In this document: positions 1 to 5,188 of the stretch, piece by piece
Position numbering within the stretch: position 1 is the first letter of the stretch
How the letters are laid out: each line of letters begins with the position of its first letter
From: Pseudomonadota bacterium
Lineage (GTDB): Bacteria > Desulfobacterota > Desulfovibrionia > Desulfovibrionales > Desulfovibrionaceae
Length of the DNA: 9,453 nucleotides
Assembly: GCA_023450535.1 (NCBI GenBank)
Contig: JAEXGX010000365.1
Coordinates: 1-9,453, forward strand
Direction: 5' to 3'
Notes under the pieces: model-generated
Databases searched by the model: none
What the model saw: the letters and a program-made list of their open reading frames with translations, nothing else
Told to the model about the DNA's origin: nothing
Position numbers and translations under genes: made by a program

Positions 1-12
1 TTCTTAACACAT

Positions 13-44
13 TGCATTCCCGACGCAGCTCTGCTGCATTCCCG
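13..44. repeat. 10-bp direct repeat in the rubrerythrin leader
   Basis: TGCATTCCCG occurs exactly at 13-22 and again at 35-44, 22 bases apart start to start (about two helical turns). Both copies lie 70-100 bases upstream of the rubrerythrin start, where a promoter or operator would be expected. I cannot assign a convincing -35/-10 pair here. A paired binding site for a regulator is possible, but chance is not excluded. Nothing else in 1-112 is recognisable except the ribosome binding site AAGGAG at 101-106. Confidence 0.3.
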
Positions 45-112
45 GCCGACATTATCGTAGCCTCCATACCTTTGCTTTTGGGCGTTTCGGGAACGAACAT
101 AAGGAGATCCCC

Positions 113-679
113 ATGAAATCTGTGAAAGGTACCCGTACTGAAAAAAATCTGCTCACCGCTTTTGCCGGTGAATCCCAGGCCCGTAACCGCTATGACTATT
201 TCGCCGGACAGGCAAAAAAAGACGGTTATGTTGAAATGGCCCGCGCGTTTGAAGAAATTGCCAATCAGGAAAAGGAACACGCCAAGCGCCTGTTCAAGTT
301 CCTGGAAGGCGGAGAGGTGGAAATTTCCGGAGGATTCCCCGCCGGCGTAATCGGTGCAACCTACGACAATCTGCTGGCTGCCGCTGCTGGTGAAAACCAT
401 GAGCACCAGCACATGTACCCCGATTTTGCCAAGGTGGCCGATGAAGAAGGGTTCCATGAAATCGCCGCTGTCATGCGCAATATCGCCGTAGCCGAAGCCC
501 ACCATGAAAGCCGCTTCCTCGCCTTTGCCGAGGCGATTAAAGAAGGCAAGGTATTCAAAAACCCGGCCAAGAAAGTGTGGCGCTGCATGAACTGCGGCTT
601 CATTCATGAAGGCGACAGCGCGCCCGAACTCTGCCCGGCCTGTGCGCATCCTCAGGCGTACTTCCAGGCTCTTGCCTGA
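113..679 (+). CDS. rbr: rubrerythrin
   Basis: Cytoplasmic non-haem iron protein that reduces hydrogen peroxide to water in anaerobes, receiving electrons from rubredoxin. The 188-residue product has the classic layout. An N-terminal four-helix ferritin-like domain (about 1-145) carries diiron ligands E20, E53 and H56 (EKEH), E94 and E97 (ENHE), and E128 and H131 (EAHH). A C-terminal rubredoxin-like Fe(Cys)4 domain carries C158-x2-C161 and C174-x2-C177. All expected ligands are present and the length is normal for the family. The start is set by AAGGAG at 101-106, six bases before the ATG. The N-terminus (MKSVKGTRTEKNLLTAFAGE) is very close to the Desulfovibrio vulgaris protein as I remember it. 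A rubredoxin gene, a plausible electron donor, lies just downstream beyond a stem-loop. Identification is secure; the physiological peroxide role is family knowledge. Confidence 0.97.
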   Translation: MKSVKGTRTEKNLLTAFAGESQARNRYDYFAGQAKKDGYVEMARAFEEIANQEKEHAKRLFKFLEGGEVEISGGFPAGVIGATYDNLLAAAAGENHEHQHMYPDFAKVADEEGFHEIAAVMRNIAVAEAHHESRFLAFAEAIKEGKVFKNPAKKVWRCMNCGFIHEGDSAPELCPACAHPQAYFQALA

Positions 680-717
680 GTTCGGAGACATACTCTTTAT
701 ATAGCGGTCTTTTCATG

Positions 718-739
718 CCCCGCCGCCGGCGGGGTTTTT
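718..739 (+). terminator. intrinsic terminator or attenuator after rubrerythrin
   Basis: A perfect 7-bp GC stem (CCCCGCC at 718-724 with GGCGGGG at 728-734), a 3-base loop and TTTTT at 735-739 form a textbook Rho-independent terminator. It lies 38 bases after the rubrerythrin stop and 30 bases before the rubredoxin start. This leaves little room for a separate rubredoxin promoter, so partial read-through is likely. Confidence 0.85.
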
Positions 740-769
740 ACATTAACCGGCAAAAAAAGGAGGCTTTTC

Positions 770-949
770 ATGGCTGATCCCAAAGATATGTGGCAGTGCC
801 AAATGACCAATTGCGGATATATCTACAACCCTGACAAGGGAGATCGCAAAGGCAAGATTCCGGCCGGAGTCAAGTTTGAAGATCTGCCCGAAGACTGGCA
901 CTGCCCGGTGTGTGGTGCATCCAAACAGGCATTTAAGGCGCTTGGGTAA
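770..949 (+). CDS. rubredoxin, C-x4-C variant (Rd2-like)
   Basis: Small cytoplasmic one-electron carrier with a single Fe(Cys)4 centre, a plausible donor to the upstream rubrerythrin. The 59-residue product begins MADPKDMWQC. Its ligands are C10 and C15 in the first knuckle (CQMTNC, spacing x4 instead of the usual x2) and C45-x2-C48 in the second (CPVCG). Between them are the rubredoxin hallmarks: the GYIYNP segment (16-21), the acidic/Gly-rich turn, and the FEDLPEDWHCPVC stretch (37-48). The extended first knuckle recalls the Rd2 class described in Desulfovibrio desulfuricans (family knowledge from memory). A very strong ribosome binding site, AAGGAGG at 757-763, sits six bases before the ATG and decides the start. 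The length is normal (rubredoxins are about 52-60 residues). Transcription probably depends on read-through of the hairpin at 718-739. Confidence 0.95.
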   Translation: MADPKDMWQCQMTNCGYIYNPDKGDRKGKIPAGVKFEDLPEDWHCPVCGASKQAFKALG

Positions 950-968
950 TTCTCTGCCGCCATACTGT

Positions 969-1010
969 ATACAGCCCCCTGAAAGCATTGCTTTCAGGGG
1001 GCTGTATTTT
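969..1010 (+). terminator. strong terminator between convergent genes
   Basis: An 18-bp perfect stem (969-986 with 990-1007), a 3-base loop (ATT) and a short T-run (1007-1010) lie 20 bases after the rubredoxin stop. On the opposite strand the same hairpin starts only a few bases after the stop of the convergent regulator gene. It may therefore serve both genes, although there is no T-run on that side. Confidence 0.85.
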
Positions 1011-2614
1011 CAAAACGACTCCCCCCTCCGCCCGCCTATTCCCAGCTTCCGCATCCTGTGCTGCAAAGTGGAGCGATTAAGCCCCAGCAGGGCCGCCGCT
1101 CCGGAGGCTCCCCCCAATCTCCCCCCGGTCTTTTCCAGCGCCCGCAGAATATGCTCTCGCTCCATTTCCGCCAGAGACGGCAATTTATCCGGGGCCGGAC
1201 GTGGGGCCTCGGTTTCCGCTCTGGCGGAGATTTCCAATGCCGCGTTTTCCTCCAACAGCGTCCTTGTCTCCTCCATGCCGATTCTCCCCGTCACGCTGTA
1301 CATGGTCATCATGCGCAGCAGCAGGCCGCGCAGCTCCCGGATATTGCCCGGCCATTCCCAGGAAGTGAACAATTTCATTATTTCGCCGGAACGCAGTACC
1401 GTTGCGGGCAAGGGCGGCAAAGCGTAACGCGCGGCCAGCTGGCTGGAAATGACGCGGATCAGCAGGGGGATATCCTCCCTCCGCCCGCGCAGCGGAGGCA
1501 TTTCCAGCACGCAGACCGCGAGGCGATGAAACAGATCACTGCGAAAGCGGCCCCCGGCCACCGCCGCAGCCACATTCATGTTGGTGGCGGCGACAAAGCG
1601 CACGTCCACCGTCAGGGGGACGCTTTCCCCCACCCGTTCAAAGGTGGATTCGTCCAGAACCTGCAACAGTTTGCTCTGCATGTCTGCCCCCAGCTCGCCA
1701 ATTTCGTCCAGAAACAGCGTCCCGCCATGCGCCATTTCCACACGTCCTATGCGTTTGGCCGCCGCACCCGTGAACGCGCCCTTGCAGTGCCCGAACAGCT
1801 CGCTCTCGAACAGGGTGGAAGACAAAGACGGACAGCTTACCTTGACAAACGCGCTGTCGCGGCGCGGGCTGTGCAGATGGATCTCCCGCGCGAGCATGGT
1901 TTTTCCTGTACCGCTCTCTCCGAGAATCAGAATGGGAATATTGAGCCGGGCCATGGCGTCCACGCGCCGCATGAGGCTTTGCATGGCCGGGCTCTGATAC
2001 ACAAATGCGGTATCCGGTTCCGTTCCTTCGCGCCGCCTGCCGCGCTGCTCCCCTTGCTGCTTCTCCGGAATACGCCGGGAAAGAGGCGGCGAAGAAAGGG
2101 AAAAGGAAAGGATGGCCCCCAGACAGACGGCTATCGCCGGGCACAGTTCCGTCAGAAAATTCGTGATGGCATAAAGCTCGGACGGCTGCTTCAAAAAGGA
2201 ACAATGCAGCGTGGCAAAAACCCGGTTGTTCAGCATCAGAGGAAAGGCCATGGTTGTGGTCAGCCCCGCCTCCATGAGCGGATGCGGCACCGCATCGGGA
2301 AAGCAGCGGGCCAAATCGGTGATGACGACCGGCTTGCCCCCGGATATGGCTCTTCCGGCCACGGTGTTTGAAGCATCGGCGGGACGTACCGGCGACAGGG
2401 AGCTGACCACAGCACCTTCAGCCGACGTGAAATAGGACAACATACCTCCGTCCGAATCGTACAGATTAATGACTAGCCGGTCGAATTTAAACACGGCGGC
2501 CAGTTCCTCGGCCAGAACTTTGAAGAAGGCGGAACGGGAAATATCCGTACCCAATCCGCTCATGAGACGTTTTACAATGCCTTCCGCCTTCCTGTGAAAA
2601 TTCTCTGTCTGCAT
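1010..2614 (-). CDS. sigma-54-dependent transcriptional activator (GAF, AAA+, Fis-type HTH)
   Basis: Bacterial enhancer-binding protein, 534 residues, that uses ATP hydrolysis to open sigma-54 RNA polymerase promoters. An N-terminal GAF-like sensory domain (about 20-170) is followed by a basic linker (about 178-198). The central AAA+ domain (about 205-440) carries Walker A GESGTGKT (232-239), the sigma-54 contact loop GAFTGA (279-284), Walker B GGTLFLDEIGE (297-307), the arginine-finger region FRSDLFHR (357-364) and WPGNIREL (421-428). The C-terminal Fis-type helix-turn-helix spans about 485-526 (GAAALLGLNRSTLQHRMRKL). There is no receiver domain, so it probably senses a small molecule directly. 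The usual Glu in GHEKGAFTGA is Cys here (C277). The start ATG is preceded by AAAAGGGA at 8-base spacing. It is divergent from the dehydrogenase/importer operon, whose leader has a good sigma-54 promoter, so it is the likely local activator. The effector is unknown; it is not close enough to a named regulator for a symbol. Confidence 0.93.
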   Translation of the reverse strand: MQTENFHRKAEGIVKRLMSGLGTDISRSAFFKVLAEELAAVFKFDRLVINLYDSDGGMLSYFTSAEGAVVSSLSPVRPADASNTVAGRAISGGKPVVITDLARCFPDAVPHPLMEAGLTTTMAFPLMLNNRVFATLHCSFLKQPSELYAITNFLTELCPAIAVCLGAILSFSLSSPPLSRRIPEKQQGEQRGRRREGTEPDTAFVYQSPAMQSLMRRVDAMARLNIPILILGESGTGKTMLAREIHLHSPRRDSAFVKVSCPSLSSTLFESELFGHCKGAFTGAAAKRIGRVEMAHGGTLFLDEIGELGADMQSKLLQVLDESTFERVGESVPLTVDVRFVAATNMNVAAAVAGGRFRSDLFHRLAVCVLEMPPLRGRREDIPLLIRVISSQLAARYALPPLPATVLRSGEIMKLFTSWEWPGNIRELRGLLLRMMTMYSVTGRIGMEETRTLLEENAALEISARAETEAPRPAPDKLPSLAEMEREHILRALEKTGGRLGGASGAAALLGLNRSTLQHRMRKLGIGGRRGESF

Positions 2615-2634
2615 GGTATGAATCCCTTTTCCGT

Positions 2635-2647
2635 CTGGACGTTCCAG
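2635..2647. promoter_or_regulatory. short inverted repeat upstream of the regulator
   Basis: CTGGA-CGT-TCCAG is a perfect 5-bp inverted repeat with a 3-base spacer, 21-33 bases upstream of the regulator's ATG. Its position would suit an autoregulatory operator or a leader-RNA hairpin. Such short repeats arise by chance often, so this is only a candidate. Confidence 0.2.
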
Positions 2648-2839
2648 GCCTGAAACCGCTGTCCGCCAACTCCTTTACCCACGCATGATTTTCCATGCAT
2701 AATCTACAAATCACATGCAATCAGCCCCCCTACTCAAAGCATTCTTTCTTTTATAAATTTTTTTTAGATAGAAAACTGGAATACTATCAAACATACATCA
2801 TTACCCTGCACCGTCCAAATGCGCATATATCATCACATC

Positions 2840-2855
2840 TGCCCATAATTGGGCA
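2840..2855. promoter_or_regulatory. 16-bp palindrome, candidate upstream activator site
   Basis: TGCCCA-TAAT-TGGGCA has perfect 6-bp arms around a 4-base spacer. Its centre is about 112 bases upstream of the transcription start predicted from the -24/-12 element, within the usual 80-200 base range for enhancer-binding proteins. It is the most GC-rich symmetric element inside the AT-rich region. Binding by the divergent activator is inference. Confidence 0.5.
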
Positions 2856-2888
2856 TTTTACTACGACAAACATGACGCAATTTTATTT

Positions 2889-2913
2889 TCAATATCACAT
2901 AAACATATTGATT
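2889..2913. promoter_or_regulatory. inverted repeat with near-match to an IHF site
   Basis: TCAATAT (2889-2895) and ATATTGA (2905-2911) form a 7-bp inverted repeat. The reverse complement of 2901-2913, AATCAATATGTTT, fits the IHF consensus WATCAANNNNTTR except at the last base. It lies between the candidate activator site and the sigma-54 promoter, where IHF bending is normally needed. AT-rich DNA gives such matches by chance, so confidence is limited. Confidence 0.35.
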
Positions 2914-2932
2914 TTATTTTCTCTCTCATGCT

Positions 2933-2950
2933 TTGGCATTGCATGTGCTT
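2933..2950 (+). promoter_or_regulatory. sigma-54 (-24/-12) promoter for the HpsN operon
   Basis: TTGGCATTGCATGTGCTT has GG at 2935-2936 and GC at 2947-2948, separated by exactly 10 bases as sigma-54 requires. Against TGGCAC-N5-TTGCW it matches 9 of 11 defined positions. The predicted start of transcription is near 2959-2960, giving a leader of about 75 bases before the HpsN start. A sigma-54 activator is encoded divergently, which makes the match much more credible. Confidence 0.7.
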
Positions 2951-2961
2951 GAGTGCGGATA

Positions 2962-2979
2962 CCTTCGCAAAGCCGAAGG
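2962..2979 (+). other. 5'-terminal mRNA hairpin in the HpsN leader
   Basis: CCTTCG (2962-2967) pairs perfectly with CGAAGG (2974-2979) across a 6-base loop. If transcription starts near 2960 the hairpin would sit at the extreme 5' end of the message, where stems commonly shield RNA from decay. It is short, so the role is inferred. Confidence 0.35.
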
Positions 2980-3033
2980 ACGAAATAGGGCGCAACGTGA
3001 TTACCGTTCTTCAAGCAACAAGGAGTGAGGATC

Positions 3034-4347
3034 ATGTCCGTGGAATATCTGAAAAAAGCTGGCAAAACCCCGGAAAGCAACACGGCGGCGGCGCAGCAGG
3101 TCGTTACCGAAATGCTGGCTGAAATACAGACGCGCGGCGAAGAAGCCGTGCGCGAATATGCGCTGAAACTGGATAAGTGGTCGGGTGACATCATCATGTC
3201 CGAAGCCGATATTGAAAAAGCGATCAGAGATGTTCCCGCCGGGATCAAAAAGGATATCGAATTCGGCGCGAAGCAGGTTCATGACTTCGCCGTGGCCCAG
3301 CGCGAATCCATCAGAGACTTCTCCGTGGAGTTGTACCCCGGCGTGACCGCAGGCCAGAAGGTGCTGCCGGTTAACGTGGTGGGCTGCTATGCACCCGCCG
3401 GGCGTTACGCGCACATCGCCTCCGCCTACATGGGTGTGGCTACGGCCAAGGCCGCCGGAGTGAAAACCATCATTGCCTGTTCCTCGCCCTTCCGGGGCGG
3501 CGGCATGCACCCCTATCTGCTGTACGCCTTCAAGGCTGCCGGAGCCGACATCATCATGACGCTGGGCGGTGTGCAGGCCATTGCTTCCATGGCTTACGGC
3601 CTGTTTACCGGTAAGGAGGCCGATGTGGTCGTCGGGCCGGGCAACAAGTTCGTGGCCGAGGCCAAGCGCACGCTGTTCGGCAAGGTGGGCATCGACGTGT
3701 TTGCCGGGCCGTCGGAAGTAGCCGTCATCGCAGATGAAAGTGCCGACCCTGAAATCGTCGCCTGCGATCTCGTCGGGCAGGCCGAACACGGCGTGGAATC
3801 CCCGGCGTGGCTGTTCACCACCAGCCGCGAACTGGCCGAAAAGGTCATGCGCCGCGTACCCGAACTTATCGAAACCCTGCCGCCTCTGGCCAAGGAAGCC
3901 GCCGGCAATGCCTGGCGGGACTACGGCGAGGTCATCCTCTGTTCCTCCCGGGAGGAAGTCGTCGCCAAGTCCGACGAATATGCCTCCGAACATCTTGAAG
4001 TACAGGCCGCGGATCACAAATGGTGGCTGGCCAACCTCACCTGCTACGGTTCTCTCTTCATGGGCGAGGAAAGCACGGTGGCTTTCGGCGACAAGTGCAG
4101 CGGCCCGAACCACGTACTGCCCACCAAGCGCGCGGCCAAATACTCCGGCGGGCTCTCGGTGCACAAGTTCATGAAGACCCTGACCTGGCAGGAGCTGACC
4201 CGCGATGCGGCCGTGCATATCGGCGGAGTGTCGGCGCGCATCTCTCGGCTGGAAGGCATGGAGGCGCACGCGCGCACCTGTGATGTGCGTCTCGCCAAAT
4301 ATGCTCCCGGCCAGAGCTTTGATCTGGGCGACCCCGTCAAGGAATAA
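3034..4347 (+). CDS. hpsN: sulfopropanediol 3-dehydrogenase, HpsN-type (histidinol dehydrogenase family)
   Basis: Predicted NAD-dependent four-electron dehydrogenase oxidising (R)-2,3-dihydroxypropane-1-sulfonate through the aldehyde to 3-sulfolactate in the cytoplasm. The 437-residue product spans the full HisD fold. Zn ligands equivalent to E. coli HisD Q259/H262/D360/H419 are Q249 and H252 (GQAEHG), D353 (FGDKCSGPNH) and H412. The catalytic Glu-His pair is E319-H320 (YASEHLE). GPGN (201-204) and AGPSEV (224-229) are also family motifs. The N-terminus MSVEYLKKAGKTPES lacks the longer HisD leader, and no histidine biosynthesis genes are nearby. The two dehydrogenases and sulfonate-type importer downstream favour an HpsN rather than a HisD role. 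The ATG at 3034 is chosen because AAGGAG at 3020-3025 lies eight bases before it; an in-frame GTG at 3025 overlaps that site. It is the first gene of the operon, behind a sigma-54 promoter. Family is certain; substrate is inferred. Confidence 0.82.
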   Translation: MSVEYLKKAGKTPESNTAAAQQVVTEMLAEIQTRGEEAVREYALKLDKWSGDIIMSEADIEKAIRDVPAGIKKDIEFGAKQVHDFAVAQRESIRDFSVELYPGVTAGQKVLPVNVVGCYAPAGRYAHIASAYMGVATAKAAGVKTIIACSSPFRGGGMHPYLLYAFKAAGADIIMTLGGVQAIASMAYGLFTGKEADVVVGPGNKFVAEAKRTLFGKVGIDVFAGPSEVAVIADESADPEIVACDLVGQAEHGVESPAWLFTTSRELAEKVMRRVPELIETLPPLAKEAAGNAWRDYGEVILCSSREEVVAKSDEYASEHLEVQAADHKWWLANLTCYGSLFMGEESTVAFGDKCSGPNHVLPTKRAAKYSGGLSVHKFMKTLTWQELTRDAAVHIGGVSARISRLEGMEAHARTCDVRLAKYAPGQSFDLGDPVKE

Positions 4348-4388
4348 CACGCGTTACGGCGGTGCCTCGCCGCGCCGCCGGACGTGTG
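4348..4388 (+). other. large intercistronic stem-loop after hpsN
   Basis: Starting at the base after the hpsN stop, 4348-4355 pairs with 4381-4388 (8 pairs, two of them G-U). Then, after a single bulged A at 4356, CGGCGG (4357-4362) pairs with CCGCCG (4375-4380). The loop is 12 bases. The 14-pair stem is not followed by a T-run, so it is not an ordinary terminator. The ribosome binding site of the next gene (AAGGA at 4392-4396) follows it by three bases. It is a candidate mRNA-stability or expression-balancing hairpin. Confidence 0.6.
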
Positions 4389-4402
4389 GAAAAGGAAATC
4401 TC

Positions 4403-5170
4403 ATGAATATCGCTGAATTGTTCAAATTGAGCGGCAGAACTGCGCTGGTCACCGGAGGAAATTCCGGTATTGGCGAAGCCATAGCCCGCGCCCTCGGCCT
4501 GGCCGGAGCGCGCCTGGTGCTCGCCGCCCGGCGCGAGAACGTTCTGGAGGAAGCAGCCGAAAAGATGCGTGCCGACGGCATCCATGCGGACATTCTGCCC
4601 GCCGACCTCTCTTCTCCGGAAAGCGCGCTGGCCTGCGGCAAAAAGGCACAAGAAGCCTTCGGCCCCATTGACATTCTCATCAACGCGGCTGGAGTCAACC
4701 TGCGCCAGCCCTTCATGGATATCACTCCGGAAAGCTGGACGCGCCAGATCACCCTGCATCTGACCGTGCCTTTCTTCCTTACGCAGGCACTGGCCCCGGC
4801 CATGGCCGGGCGCGGCTGGGGCCGGATTATCAATATCGCTTCCCTCCAATCCTTTCGGGCCTTTGCCAACAGCGCGCCCTATGGTGCGGGCAAGGGCGGC
4901 GTGGTGCAGCTGACCCGCGCCATAGCCCAGGAATGGTCGTCACACGGCGTTACCTGCAACGCCGTGGGGCCGGGCTTTTTCCCCACCGCACTGACTGCGC
5001 CGGTGTTTTCCAACCCGGAACTCGCGGCGAAAAACGCGGCTCAAACCTGCGCGGGGCGCAACGGCGTTCTTGAGGATCTTTACGGCTGTGCGGTGTTTCT
5101 GGCCAGCGACGCCTCGGCATATATCACCGGCCAGACACTCATGGTCGACGGAGGCTTCACCGCCCGCTGA
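4403..5170 (+). CDS. short-chain dehydrogenase/reductase, probable DHPS 2-dehydrogenase (HpsO/HpsP role)
   Basis: Classical SDR of 255 residues, a normal length for the family. The cofactor motif TGGNSGIG is at 17-24, NAAG at 94-97, the active-site Ser at S147, YxxxK at Y160/K164, and a C-terminal GQTLMVDGGF at 243-252. After the second beta strand there is no acidic residue and R43-R44 follow, which usually means NADP(H) preference. The catalytic Asn expected eight positions into the WTRQITLHLT helix is His (H119). The start ATG is preceded by AAGGA at 4392-4396, six bases away. It lies between hpsN and a zinc dehydrogenase. In the known DHPS pathway two further dehydrogenases interconvert DHPS enantiomers through a 2-keto intermediate, and this gene could be one of them. 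I cannot say which letter applies, so no symbol is given. Alternatives are gluconate 5-dehydrogenase-like or other polyol oxidations. Confidence 0.85.
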   Translation: MNIAELFKLSGRTALVTGGNSGIGEAIARALGLAGARLVLAARRENVLEEAAEKMRADGIHADILPADLSSPESALACGKKAQEAFGPIDILINAAGVNLRQPFMDITPESWTRQITLHLTVPFFLTQALAPAMAGRGWGRIINIASLQSFRAFANSAPYGAGKGGVVQLTRAIAQEWSSHGVTCNAVGPGFFPTALTAPVFSNPELAAKNAAQTCAGRNGVLEDLYGCAVFLASDASAYITGQTLMVDGGFTAR

Positions 5171-5188
5171 TCACGAGAGGAGTTTTCC

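Larger units (their letters stand above)
2660..2932. other. AT-rich divergent control region
   Basis: Between the regulator start and the HpsN operon the base composition drops sharply to AT-rich, with T-runs near 2751-2765 and 2909-2920, against GC-rich genes on both sides. No protein with a ribosome binding site is visible in it. The region contains short palindromes, including ATGCGCAT at 2819-2826 and the two sites listed separately at 2840-2855 and 2889-2913. This fits a bendable enhancer-to-promoter spacer for a sigma-54 system. I could not assign a convincing sigma-70 promoter for the regulator on the - strand. Confidence 0.6.

Noticed and set aside
1058..2371. 437-codon frame antisense to the sigma-54 activator
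   Set aside because: No ribosome site or family motif; the - strand reading has intact Walker A, Walker B, GAFTGA and HTH.
2695..2952. 85-codon frame in the AT-rich intergenic region
   Set aside because: Low-complexity composition, no ribosome binding site, and it runs through the predicted promoter elements.
3025..3033. GTG start three codons upstream of the hpsN ATG
   Set aside because: It overlaps the AAGGAG ribosome binding site that serves the ATG at 3034.
3034..4347. Biosynthetic histidinol dehydrogenase (hisD)
   Set aside because: No his genes nearby, short N-terminus, and a context of two alcohol dehydrogenases plus a sulfonate-type importer; not fully excluded without phylogeny.
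3001..4350. Long open frame of 449 codons antisense to hpsN
   Set aside because: It is the mirror frame of a GC-rich gene with strong third-position bias; the product has no recognisable motif, is Gly/His-rich in the manner of shadow frames, and the + strand gene has complete catalytic residues.
4205..4402. Extended N-terminus of the SDR overlapping the hpsN end
   Set aside because: The SDR fold begins just after the ATG at 4403, which has its own ribosome site; the extra residues are out-of-frame hpsN sequence.
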